Of a stretch of DNA of 64,000 nt, positions 36,452-43,980 are shown piece by piece; the first letter of the stretch is position 1; the number at the start of each line of letters is the position of its first letter. The DNA comes from Bacteriovoracaceae bacterium. Its GTDB lineage: Bacteria > Bdellovibrionota > Bacteriovoracia > Bacteriovoracales > Bacteriovoracaceae. A program made the position numbers and the translations under genes. Below the pieces are notes generated by a model. It was given only the letters and a program-made list of their open reading frames with translations, searched no databases and was not told the origin of the DNA. The DNA is taken from positions 1 through 64,000 of the forward strand of contig JAFMBV010000001.1 in the NCBI GenBank assembly GCA_017858255.1, in the 5' to 3' direction.

Positions 36452-37660
36452 ATGAGTATAACATACGGTGATTATAATTTGAGCAAAAAAACGAAACTCA
36501 AAGACTTTCTCAATCGCAAAATAAAACGCTTAAGAGTTTTAGAAAATGCGACACATTCTTCGGCTGAGGATATCAAAAAACAGTTCTCAAAATTCGCCAC
36601 TCAACCTTCGCTCAAGCATTATGCAAAACTATCTAGAAGTTTTTTTAATAGCTCTACCTGGATTGCCAAATCAACCTTTCGCCTTATAAGGCCTTTTGAA
36701 CCAACATTTTCAGACAAGGTGGCATTTTTAAAGTCCGAACAATCTCAATACATTCTTTCACGCGTAAGGGAGAAAAAATCAATTAGTTATAAGAGGGCCA
36801 CTTATAATGAGATATTTAAAACAATCTTTTTAGATTTTGAAGTTTCGCACCTTGATAATACTTATAAAAATATTTCTAAAGTTCCAAAAATCGAATCTTC
36901 TGTCTTGCTCGTTTCTGGCATTTTAAATGAAATTTTCACAACACCAGCTTTTGAAAGAGGTGCTCAATATATAAAAGAAAACTACGACATTAACTTTGAC
37001 TATTGTCCTACCTCTGGCATTCAAAACAACAAAGAAAACTCTTTAATGATTAAAAATCATATTGAAAAACTATTAGAAGAGAATTCTCCTGTTTGGTTTT
37101 TCACGTTCTCAAAAGGGGGAGTCGACACACTCCACTTCCTAAAAGAGTACGGTCAAGACTTTGGTGAAAATATTTGTGGTCTATCTACCGTAGCAAGCCC
37201 AATACTTGGTAGTGAAAGAGTTAACCATAAAATTTTTCAGCTCATCAATAAAATTCACACTCTTGAAAAGAGTAAAGCCTATAAATTCTTAGATCAACAC
37301 TTTGACGTACTCTTTAAAGACTTTCAAAAAAGTCTTAGCAGCGATTTCCAAGAAAGCTGGTTCCAGGAAAACTTTTCTTTTTTACCAAGGAATATGTTTT
37401 ACACAGCACTGGCATTGGAGTCCCACTGGTATGAAAGTCATATCTGGATGGTTTTAACGAAGCTCTTTTTTCAATCTCAATCTATAAATGACGGTATTGT
37501 TGATGCTGAGAGGGCCTTATACCCCGATTATTTCCAAGGTATAAACCTGGGAATCCTAAAGGGACATCATCTTATTGGTACGAGAAGTTCGGACTATATT
37601 CAAGAAGCGCTTATCGAAGCACACATAGTCTTCCTGAATTACTTAGGGCTTTTAAGATAG
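36452..37660 (+). CDS. Hypothetical protein with alpha/beta-hydrolase-like core (402 aa)
   Basis: No clear family. Residues about 195-245 contain VWFFTFSKGGVDTLHFLKEYG, where FSKGG resembles a nucleophile elbow (G-x-S-x-G with the first Gly lost), followed by CGLSTVASPILGS as in lipase-like hydrolases. His residues late in the protein (GHHLIG) could complete a triad. No signal peptide; the N-terminal 110 residues are basic. It is divergent from mtnP and its 3' end overlaps mglA by nine bases. A lipase or esterase role is only a guess. Confidence 0.55.
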   Translation: MSITYGDYNLSKKTKLKDFLNRKIKRLRVLENATHSSAEDIKKQFSKFATQPSLKHYAKLSRSFFNSSTWIAKSTFRLIRPFEPTFSDKVAFLKSEQSQYILSRVREKKSISYKRATYNEIFKTIFLDFEVSHLDNTYKNISKVPKIESSVLLVSGILNEIFTTPAFERGAQYIKENYDINFDYCPTSGIQNNKENSLMIKNHIEKLLEENSPVWFFTFSKGGVDTLHFLKEYGQDFGENICGLSTVASPILGSERVNHKIFQLINKIHTLEKSKAYKFLDQHFDVLFKDFQKSLSSDFQESWFQENFSFLPRNMFYTALALESHWYESHIWMVLTKLFFQSQSINDGIVDAERALYPDYFQGINLGILKGHHLIGTRSSDYIQEALIEAHIVFLNYLGLLR

Positions 37661-38242
37661 CCCACCTTTTAAATTCATCAAAACTAATTTTGATACTTCC
37701 TTTAAAGTTTCAAACACACCTTCGCCACTAACAGCTGACGCTTCAAATGAAGGGGAGCCCCATTTATTTAACTTGGCTTCCAGATCCTCATTTGAAGTAA
37801 CGTTTGGCAAGTCTCTCTTATTCCACTGAAACACTAATGGTACTTTTTCAATATCATAGCCTTGTTCTGTTAGGTTTTTTTCTAGACCTTCAAGACTCTC
37901 TAGATTTGCTTCCATTTTTTCAAGTTGTGAGTCTGCTACAAAGATTAGACCATCGACGGCCCTCAAAATAAGCTTTCTGCTTGCCTCGTAAAAGACCTGA
38001 CCAGGAACTGTATAGAGGTGAAACCTTGTTTTATATCCACGTATTTCACCAAGCTCAAGTGGCAAGAAATCAAAGAAAAGTGTTCTCTCATTCTCGGTAT
38101 TTAACTTTATAATATTTCCCCGATTATCTCCCGAGGTCTTCTTATAAACGTGCTGAATATTTGTAGTCTTACCTCCGAGCCCCGGTCCGTAATAAACAAT
38201 TTTACAGTTAACTTCTTTTTTATTGTGATTAACAAATGACAT
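37652..38242 (-). CDS. mglA: MglA-like Ras-family GTPase (polarity and motility)
   Basis: Small GTPase that marks the leading pole and directs motility in myxobacteria and relatives. P-loop YYGPGLGGKTTNI (from about residue 18), switch regions with the bulky insertion around FDFLPLELGEI, G3 region TVPGQ (Gly-Gln instead of D-x-x-G, as in MglA), QWNKRDL as the guanine motif. ATG 38242 is the start; a TTG at 38257 would extend it into the upstream gene. It is partnered with a roadblock protein (upstream), its likely GAP. Confidence 0.92.
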   Translation of the reverse strand: MSFVNHNKKEVNCKIVYYGPGLGGKTTNIQHVYKKTSGDNRGNIIKLNTENERTLFFDFLPLELGEIRGYKTRFHLYTVPGQVFYEASRKLILRAVDGLIFVADSQLEKMEANLESLEGLEKNLTEQGYDIEKVPLVFQWNKRDLPNVTSNEDLEAKLNKWGSPSFEASAVSGEGVFETLKEVSKLVLMNLKGGLS

Positions 38243-38243
38243 C

Positions 38244-38735
38244 TTATAACCCCGCAAAGGAAAAAAGTTTATCTACTTCATCCTCTGTAATATTTTGGAA
38301 TAAAAACTCACCGTCTTGAGTGTTGTTCATATCTTTTGACTCTATTATTTTAATCTCATCATAAAATGATCTCATTTTCTTAGCGTATAATTTAATTTTC
38401 CCTGGATTAACTTCCGATTCAAAAAGAACCCCCCAAAAGACCTCTTTGTTTTTCTCGGTAGGCCTTAATAAGAAAAAGCCCTTGTTACTGCTTTGGAAAC
38501 TTAGTGTTAAATCTTTTTCTTCACTGCCCGAGAGGAACTCACCAACAGCTTCAGATGCCTGCCACATACCTACAAGAAGTGCACCCAAGGACTGGATATC
38601 CTTTTCACTTTTAATTTTACCCAGTTGCCCAAAAACCTGTCCATCTCGAGACAGGGCAAGAATAGTCGTCTTCTCTAAGACTTCTTTTCCGTTAAACTTT
38701 TTGAAATGTTCTTCAATCTTTTTGGTTAACGACAT
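38244..38735 (-). CDS. mglB: MglB-like roadblock/LC7 protein, GAP candidate for MglA
   Basis: A 163-residue protein with a roadblock-like pattern: ILALSRDGQVFGQLG, then SLGALLVGMWQASEAVGEFL, a strand LTLSFQSSNKGFFLLRP and a C-terminal acidic tail. MglB dimers stimulate MglA GTP hydrolysis and sit at the lagging pole. The stop is two bases from the mglA ATG, so the two are one unit. Weak primary sequence match, context strong. Confidence 0.75.
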   Translation of the reverse strand: MSLTKKIEEHFKKFNGKEVLEKTTILALSRDGQVFGQLGKIKSEKDIQSLGALLVGMWQASEAVGEFLSGSEEKDLTLSFQSSNKGFFLLRPTEKNKEVFWGVLFESEVNPGKIKLYAKKMRSFYDEIKIIESKDMNNTQDGEFLFQNITEDEVDKLFSFAGL

Positions 38736-38736
38736 A

Positions 38737-39333
38737 CTAATCGAGCCTCTTACGGTTCTCTAATGCTTTAGATATAGTTAAGGAATCTAAATACTCCAAA
38801 TTACCACCCATAGGTATACCAAATCCTATCCTTTCAACTTTTACTTCATCAGGAATCTCTTGCTTTATATAGGAGCAAGTTGCGTCGCCCTCAACAGATG
38901 GATTTACGGCGAGTATTATCTCCGTCTTTTTCTCACTCATAATCCGTTTAACTAGTTCTGGAATCCTTAAACTATCAGGACCTATACCAAGAAGGGGATT
39001 CAATACTCCGCCAAGAATATGATAGGTCCCCTTAAACGTATTACTATTTTCAATCGCTATAAAGTCCGAAATTGTTTCAACAACACAAACAGAACCCAGA
39101 TCTCGCCGTGAATCTTGCTGACAAACCTGACAGCGCGTTTCATCAGTATAAAAACCACAGTCGACACAACAATTAAGGTCACCAAGATTAATCAGACTTC
39201 TTCCTAGTGCACTTAACTGATCTCTATCCCAACGACAAATCGTCAATATTTGCCTTAGTGCCGTTTTTTCTCCGACACCCGGAATTTTGGTCATTTGAGT
39301 AACCGCGAAATTTAGTGTTTCAGGTAATTCCAT
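38737..39333 (-). CDS. recR: Recombination protein RecR
   Basis: RecR clamps DNA with RecO and RecF in gap repair. Helix-hairpin-helix region MTKIPGVGEKTALRQIL, the C4 zinc finger CCVDCGFYTDETRCQVC, and the Toprim segment VCVVETISDFIAIE with HILGGVLNPLLGIGPDSL are diagnostic. 198 residues. It stands in the dnaX-ebfC-recR order found in many bacteria, with the mgl genes after it. Confidence 0.96.
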   Translation of the reverse strand: MELPETLNFAVTQMTKIPGVGEKTALRQILTICRWDRDQLSALGRSLINLGDLNCCVDCGFYTDETRCQVCQQDSRRDLGSVCVVETISDFIAIENSNTFKGTYHILGGVLNPLLGIGPDSLRIPELVKRIMSEKKTEIILAVNPSVEGDATCSYIKQEIPDEVKVERIGFGIPMGGNLEYLDSLTISKALENRKRLD

Positions 39334-39340
39334 TTTGTTC

Positions 39341-39655
39341 CTAGAATAGGCCCGGGATATTTATGCCACCAGTTACTTTCGACATGGCCTTACTAACCAT
39401 ATCTTGTGACTCTTTAACCGCCTGGTTAATCCCCGTTAAGACAAGCTCTTCAAGTGTTTCAACATCATTGGGGTCAACACATTCTTGATTAATTGCAATA
39501 GATATTATTTCTTGCTTACCGTTTATTTTAATTTTAATCATTCCACCACCACTTGAAGTCTCAAGCTCACGAGACTCAAGTTCTTTTTGCAGTGTTGCCA
39601 TCTTTTGCTGCATTTGTTGTGCCTGCTTCATAAGAGCATTCATATTTTTTGCCAT
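39341..39655 (-). CDS. ebfC: YbaB/EbfC nucleoid-associated protein
   Basis: A 104-residue DNA-binding protein of the YbaB/EbfC family: N-terminal coiled coil (KQAQQMQQKMATLQKEL), central KIKINGKQEIISI strand, and ELVLTGINQAVKESQ helix. It nearly touches dnaX (2 bases) and recR (7 bases), the standard order. Confidence 0.92.
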   Translation of the reverse strand: MAKNMNALMKQAQQMQQKMATLQKELESRELETSSGGGMIKIKINGKQEIISIAINQECVDPNDVETLEELVLTGINQAVKESQDMVSKAMSKVTGGINIPGLF

Positions 39656-39657
39656 AA

Positions 39658-41448
39658 TTACTCCTCTTTTACCTTTACTCTATCTATAGGTTTACCAAAT
39701 AGTTTTTCTGCTTCTTGAATTACTGGGTGTTTCCTCAATCTCTTTTCTTTATTTTCTATACTAATTTGTCTTTCTTTTTCTCTTATATCTGATTTCGATA
39801 AAAACTTCTCTTCTTCAGCAGCTTCAGTATCTAAGTACGTTAGGTTTATCTGTGCCTCTGATACCTTAAAAAAGGTACGCATTAAGCCTTCTATCTTTTC
39901 TTTTCCTTCACCAGTGACCAGGTGTTCATAAAAAAGCTTAGCCTCTTCCGAAAATCCATATTTCATTACCGCCTTTTCGCTTCCAAGAACCAAGCTATCA
40001 AGGGCATTGCCTTGCTCTAACTCAGCAAAAATCGCAGGTATTTCTTTTTTTAAAAAACTTTCAAAGGCCGGCCAAGTTTTTTCTAATAATGCCTCTGGCT
40101 CCGCTTTTATCTCAACTTTAATTTCTTCTACCGCTGCTTCTTCTTTATTTTCTTTTTTTTGTGAGTTGATTTCCTCATCAATGGTTGTAGATTCTTTAGT
40201 TTTGTTTTTGACAGGTTCTTTTGCCTGAATCTCTTGAAAACCATTTTCTTCTTGGTCACTAGTTGGCGTTACTTTTTTTTTTAAGGATTCTTTGTTGTCT
40301 TCCTCTTCTATTGATAAAGGCAAAGGGGAGGTCGAAGGTATAGATAAAGATAGACCCGTGCCTTTTAAGACCTGAGCTCTTCTAGCATGTTTTTGGAGAA
40401 TGATATTTATTGTCTTCTCAGGAATTAGAGATCCGATTGCCCAGGAGAAATCTTTTGATAATGATTCAAAAATCCAAAAGACTTCATCAATTGTTGCATT
40501 GGCCAAGTAAGCCTTTGCTTCTTTATTTAAATTTAAACTTTCAAGATTATCAATTTCAGTTATTAAATCGTAAATAAAATCCAATACATCATGAGTTATA
40601 TTTTCAATGCTAACATTTTCATAAAGCATGGTTTTTAGTGTATCAGAGCATCCCTTCGCATTACCTAATAATAAATATTCACAGAGGTTTCGAATTGATG
40701 AGATCTTCGCCAAACCTAGTGCCAGAGACATTACCTCTTCAGTAATCATATTATCTTCTGAAAAACTTAACACTTGATCCATTAATGAAAGCGTATCCCT
40801 AAAAGATCCTTGGCCTTGATTTGCCAAGATTGAGATTAGTTTTTCATCTTCAAATGTTATGCCTTCTTTAGCGGCCACTTTTTTTATATGAGAGGTTAAC
40901 GTTTCAACTGATGCATTTCTAAAGTCGAACCTTATACACCTTGAAAGTACTGTATCTAAAAGTTTATGAGGTTCTGTAGTCGCGAGTAAAAATAAAGAGT
41001 GCGCAGGTGGCTCCTCTAAAGTTTTTAATAATGCATTAAAAGCGCTCGTTGAGAGCATATGGACTTCATCGATAATGTAGATTTTGTATTTACCAAAAGT
41101 TGGCAAAGTTTGAACGTTATTTACTAGGTCTCTAATATCATCAACACTATTATTAGAAGCTCCATCAATTTCCAAAACGTTCATTGAGCTACCGGACTCA
41201 AATTCTTTGCAACCTTCACAATTGTTGCATGGGTTTGCGTCTTGTTCTCTATTTATACACCGTAAACTTTTTGCAAAAATTCTCGCTACAGAAGTCTTAC
41301 CAATTCCCCTGGTACCCGTAAGTACATAGGCATGCCCGGGCTTATCTTTTAAGATTACATTTTGAAAAGAGCGAGTTACATGCTCCTGACCTACTACATC
41401 TTGAAATTTTTTTGGACGCCATTTGCGCGACAAAACCTGATACGCCAC
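39658..41448 (-). CDS. dnaX: DNA polymerase III subunits gamma and tau
   Basis: Clamp-loader ATPase. Walker A GTRGIGKTS (45-53), zinc cluster Cys residues in CINREQDANPCNNCEGC, DEVHMLS (Walker B), sensor SRCIRFDF. Domains I-III end near residue 370; then a Lys/Glu-rich linker and a C-terminal tau region. The linker holds an A10 run at codons 389-392, a candidate site for making the short gamma form. 596 residues. The SRP RNA gene lies just upstream. Confidence 0.95.
   Translation of the reverse strand: MAYQVLSRKWRPKKFQDVVGQEHVTRSFQNVILKDKPGHAYVLTGTRGIGKTSVARIFAKSLRCINREQDANPCNNCEGCKEFESGSSMNVLEIDGASNNSVDDIRDLVNNVQTLPTFGKYKIYIIDEVHMLSTSAFNALLKTLEEPPAHSLFLLATTEPHKLLDTVLSRCIRFDFRNASVETLTSHIKKVAAKEGITFEDEKLISILANQGQGSFRDTLSLMDQVLSFSEDNMITEEVMSLALGLAKISSIRNLCEYLLLGNAKGCSDTLKTMLYENVSIENITHDVLDFIYDLITEIDNLESLNLNKEAKAYLANATIDEVFWIFESLSKDFSWAIGSLIPEKTINIILQKHARRAQVLKGTGLSLSIPSTSPLPLSIEEEDNKESLKKKVTPTSDQEENGFQEIQAKEPVKNKTKESTTIDEEINSQKKENKEEAAVEEIKVEIKAEPEALLEKTWPAFESFLKKEIPAIFAELEQGNALDSLVLGSEKAVMKYGFSEEAKLFYEHLVTGEGKEKIEGLMRTFFKVSEAQINLTYLDTEAAEEEKFLSKSDIREKERQISIENKEKRLRKHPVIQEAEKLFGKPIDRVKVKEE
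40273..40282 (-). promoter_or_regulatory. A10 slippery run in dnaX, probable gamma/tau switch
   Basis: On the minus strand codons 389-392 read TTA AAA AAA AAA, ten A in a row, then GTA ACG. A +1 shift meets TAA at once; a -1 shift reads AGT AAC GCC AAC TAG. Both give a product of about 392-396 residues, the size of a gamma subunit with domains I-III. Transcript slippage or ribosomal shifting are both possible; no clear stimulatory hairpin seen. Confidence 0.6.
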
Positions 41449-41535
41449 GTTATAAACCTATTTTTTTAGCAATAAAACTTAAGAACATTAAGGGCTTATA
41501 CTACCGATGAATAATGGGGGTTGGCAAAGTTTTTG

Positions 41536-41637
41536 GGTGGCAGCCAGACCTTCAACACATTGCCTCTTTGGCTGCCGTTGCTTCCTTCCGGACCTGGCGG
41601 AGTTCACCCAGAAAACAATTGCTGGGGTCTGACTACC
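41536..41637 (-). ncRNA. ffs: Signal recognition particle 4.5S RNA
   Basis: The conserved apical loop is clear on the minus strand: GGTCCGGAAGGAAGCA, the Ffh-binding domain. The flanks close the helix: GGTAGTCAGACC at the 5' end pairs (with G-U) to GGTCTGGCTGCC at the 3' end. Length about 100 bases, the small bacterial type without an Alu domain. 5' end set by the promoter distance. Upstream of dnaX, as in many bacteria. Confidence 0.92.
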
Positions 41638-41644
41638 GGAGCCA

Positions 41645-41674
41645 AATATAGGTGAAAGGGGAGTTCGCTGTCAA
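41645..41674 (-). promoter_or_regulatory. Strong sigma-70 promoter of ffs
   Basis: TTGACA (41669-41674), 18 bases, TATATT (41645-41650) on the minus strand, giving a transcription start 7-8 bases before the SRP RNA 5' end. Near consensus, as expected for a stable RNA. Confidence 0.8.
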
Positions 41675-41677
41675 TAT

Positions 41678-42181
41678 TTAAGGTCTGTGTCGAAACTGAG
41701 ACACGCCATGAAAGCTCTTATTATTGCACTTTTCGTTGAAATTAGATTCTCTTAACCATGTAATCGCAACGTTGAACCTTTCCTCTAAAAGAGTTTTTGA
41801 CCCACCGCAACCTTCCAACCGATAGACACGAAAGTCCCCGTATTCCTCTAGAGGAAAACTTCCGTCATTTGAAAAGTAATAATCCTCATCTTCCCCAGTT
41901 AAATTAAACAAGACCACGGCCTCACGCCTATCGGCCGATAGTGACACTCGAGAAGGCGCCGCACAGGACTCATAGGCAATAGAGTTTTCTGAGTTTAGGG
42001 ATATTGCGAGATCATTGGGTAGTGGAGCTTCCGAAGAAATTTTTAGAGTTAAAGTGTTTCCAACAGATACCATTGGGCATTTTATCAACTGACCAGTTTC
42101 TGAATCAATAATCTCCGGAACGCATGATGACGCAAAAATCACAAAGACCAATATGGGAAACAAGGACAAGTTAAAGCTCAT
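41678..42181 (-). CDS. Putative lipoprotein (167 aa)
   Basis: Starts with a signal peptide (SLFPILVFVIFASSC) ending in a lipobox Ala-Ser-Ser-Cys at Cys20, so it should be lipidated and held in the inner or outer membrane. The mature part is short, Cys-containing, with no recognised domain; phrases such as FSNDGSFPLEEYG suggest a beta-rich fold. Function unknown. It ends about 40 bases before the ffs gene starts. Confidence 0.7.
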   Translation of the reverse strand: MSFNLSLFPILVFVIFASSCVPEIIDSETGQLIKCPMVSVGNTLTLKISSEAPLPNDLAISLNSENSIAYESCAAPSRVSLSADRREAVVLFNLTGEDEDYYFSNDGSFPLEEYGDFRVYRLEGCGGSKTLLEERFNVAITWLRESNFNEKCNNKSFHGVSQFRHRP

Positions 42182-42323
42182 TTAGGCTTATCGACCTGAT
42201 GCTATTTCTCTTAAATAATTTCTATTATTTAGTAGATTATCCGTCTATCACTGTCAGGTAATGTCTTAATAGAATGGCTGAGCTTGCCAACTTTGAGCTA
42301 AGTGAACGCAGTAAAGTAAAATA

Positions 42324-42411
42324 TGGCGGAGAACATGGGATTCGAACCCACGAAACATTGCTGTTTACACGCTTTCCAAGCGTGCGCCTTCGACCGCTCG
42401 GCCAATTCTCC
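42324..42411 (-). tRNA. tRNA-Ser (anticodon GGA)
   Basis: Class II tRNA of 88 bases. Acceptor GGAGAAT/GTTCTCC, D arm with GGCCGAGCGGTCGAAGGC, anticodon loop CTTGGAAAG, long variable arm, T arm GTTCGAATCCC, discriminator G and an encoded CCA. Reads UCC and UCU. Confidence 0.95.
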
Positions 42412-42463
42412 GCATATTGATGAAAGGAAAATTTTTAACACAGGGTGATTTAGGTGTCTAATA

Positions 42464-42955
42464 TTATGAGTTTTTATAGCTGTATTTACCACGTTTTTGC
42501 CTAAAGAACTGACTCAAGAGTCTTGAGCTCTCATAGTGGCGCACCCCGCCAACAACAGAGAAAGAGTGGTTTAATCTCGAGTCCCTGTGAAAGTTGTAGT
42601 TAAGAGAGAGCGCCCCTCCCTTCGGATCGTAAGCTCCAAAAACGAGAGAGCCAATTCTTGCTTGCCACAAAGCTCCCATACACATCAAACAAGGCTCAAG
42701 TGTAACAACAAGCGTACAAGAGTTCAGTCGCCAATCACCCAAATGTTGAGCCGCTTTTTCCAAAACAATAATTTCGGCATGCCCTGTAGGATTTTTGGAT
42801 GACTCTTTTTTATTGCCAGCAGAGGCAATTACTTTGCCTTGAGAATCTAAGATACAAGCCCCAATCGGAACTTCATCATTGCGGCCGGCTTCCTCCGCTT
42901 CTTGCAAAGCTTCACCCATGGCCCATTCTAAATCTTGAAATTTATGTGGGCTCAT
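42464..42955 (-). CDS. tadA: tRNA-specific adenosine deaminase
   Basis: TadA converts A34 to inosine in tRNA-Arg(ACG). Zinc site HAE (59-61) and PCLMC (88-92), with the proton-shuttle Glu in HAE; N-terminal dimer region EVPIGACILDSQGKVIA and the family-typical C-terminal LNHSFSVVGGV are present. 163 residues. It overlaps the PilZ gene upstream, and the substrate tRNA-Arg(ACG) is encoded about 0.9 kb upstream. Confidence 0.95.
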   Translation of the reverse strand: MSPHKFQDLEWAMGEALQEAEEAGRNDEVPIGACILDSQGKVIASAGNKKESSKNPTGHAEIIVLEKAAQHLGDWRLNSCTLVVTLEPCLMCMGALWQARIGSLVFGAYDPKGGALSLNYNFHRDSRLNHSFSVVGGVRHYESSRLLSQFFRQKRGKYSYKNS

Positions 42956-43784
42956 TTTTGAACTTCTTTTTTTGTTTTAATTTTCGCTCGCTCTTCCAAA
43001 ACTTTACAAAATTGCTAAAAACACTCACATCACTTGGGTCATCGAGAATAAATCGAACACCGTAATTATAGGGACGACCAACACTATATTTTCTCTTACT
43101 CATTACTTCTACTTTGAACTTCATACTCTCTAAATCATCAAAAGGTTCAATTTTTAAGGTTTCACCTAATTTGAAATCTTTAAAAGAAGCAATACAACCA
43201 GCACCTCTTCTTAAGTCCGTAAGACGACCATCTGACTTCTCATCTTTGATAAGTACATTGATTTTTAAATCGTCTCTATAGCGAAAATCGTATTCCCACC
43301 AGCTAACAATAGGGTAAAAAATTGGCGTCCAAAGAGAATAGGCTTGAACAACTAAAAGAAACAAAGCTGCCGAATAAGCGACAAAACTCATTGAAAAGAA
43401 CGGTTGGTTAAAAATTTTTAATATTAAAAATAAGGCGAGGAAACCTAAAAATGGCCAGAAGGAATAATAAAGTCTCTTTAAAAGCCGGGCCAGTAAATAA
43501 AAGTAACCAGAAGATATGAAAATTGCCAAGATAAGAGAAAGCCAAGAAGACTCTCTTACAGCTTCGTAAAAAAATGCCAGCAACAAAAAGAAGAATACAC
43601 CCCAGTTAAGAATCTCGGACCGATCAATTTCTTGCTTTAATCTAAGTTTATTTATGATTAGCTTCACACGATCATTATACATCAATAGTTGCTGGCCATA
43701 AAAATCATTCGATAGATTAATAAGATGAGGCTGATCTTGATGATTGTGTCGCGTCAGTGACAGAGAAGTTCCGATGAAGGACAA
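42942..43784 (-). CDS. Membrane protein with PilZ-like domain
   Basis: The N-terminal cytoplasmic part is followed by two pairs of membrane segments (about 58-155: ILNWGVFFFLLLAFFY, LILAIFISSGYFYLLA, FLGLALFLILKIF, VAYSAALFLLVVQAYSL) and a C-terminal domain, where YRDDLKINVLI and LTDLRRGAGCIASF match the PilZ c-di-GMP fold in outline: basic motif at the start, then a D-L-x-x-x-G turn. PilZ proteins bind c-di-GMP and alter motility or envelope. The exact RxxxR is degenerate, so c-di-GMP binding is uncertain. Confidence 0.6.
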   Translation of the reverse strand: MSFIGTSLSLTRHNHQDQPHLINLSNDFYGQQLLMYNDRVKLIINKLRLKQEIDRSEILNWGVFFFLLLAFFYEAVRESSWLSLILAIFISSGYFYLLARLLKRLYYSFWPFLGFLALFLILKIFNQPFFSMSFVAYSAALFLLVVQAYSLWTPIFYPIVSWWEYDFRYRDDLKINVLIKDEKSDGRLTDLRRGAGCIASFKDFKLGETLKIEPFDDLESMKFKVEVMSKRKYSVGRPYNYGVRFILDDPSDVSVFSNFVKFWKSERKLKQKKKFKNEPT

Positions 43785-43824
43785 GAGAAGTCATTAAAGT
43801 TAAAGGATCAAAATAAGAAAATAA

Positions 43825-43901
43825 TGGCGCACCCTGAGCGATTCGAACGCCCGACCTTCTGATTCGTAGTCAGATGCTCTATCCAGCTGAGCTAAGGGTG
43901 C
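43825..43901 (-). tRNA. tRNA-Arg (anticodon ACG)
   Basis: 77 bases. GCACCCT acceptor with encoded CCA, D arm AGCTCAGCTGGATAGAGC, anticodon stem-loop CTGACTACGAATCAG, T arm GGGCGTTCGAATCG. The A34 is the substrate of TadA. Confidence 0.96.
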
Positions 43902-43913
43902 GAGTAGTGTCGT

Positions 43914-43942
43914 TTTTTACCTATTTTTGACGCATTTATCAA
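43914..43942 (-). promoter_or_regulatory. Possible promoter of tRNA-Arg
   Basis: TTGATA, 17 bases, TAAAAA on the minus strand, about 12 bases before the tRNA 5' end. The -10 element is weak. Confidence 0.35.
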
Positions 43943-43980
43943 GGATAATTATCTTGGGCCAAGCAAAACCTTAGGAAATT

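Noticed and set aside
38243-38257. TTG start for mglA inside the mglB stop region
   Set aside because: ATG at 38242 is better placed and gives the family N-terminus.
42212-42231. AT-rich hairpin (8-bp arms) after tRNA-Ser(GGA) as a terminator
   Set aside because: No T run on the minus strand and low stability; could be chance in AT-rich DNA.
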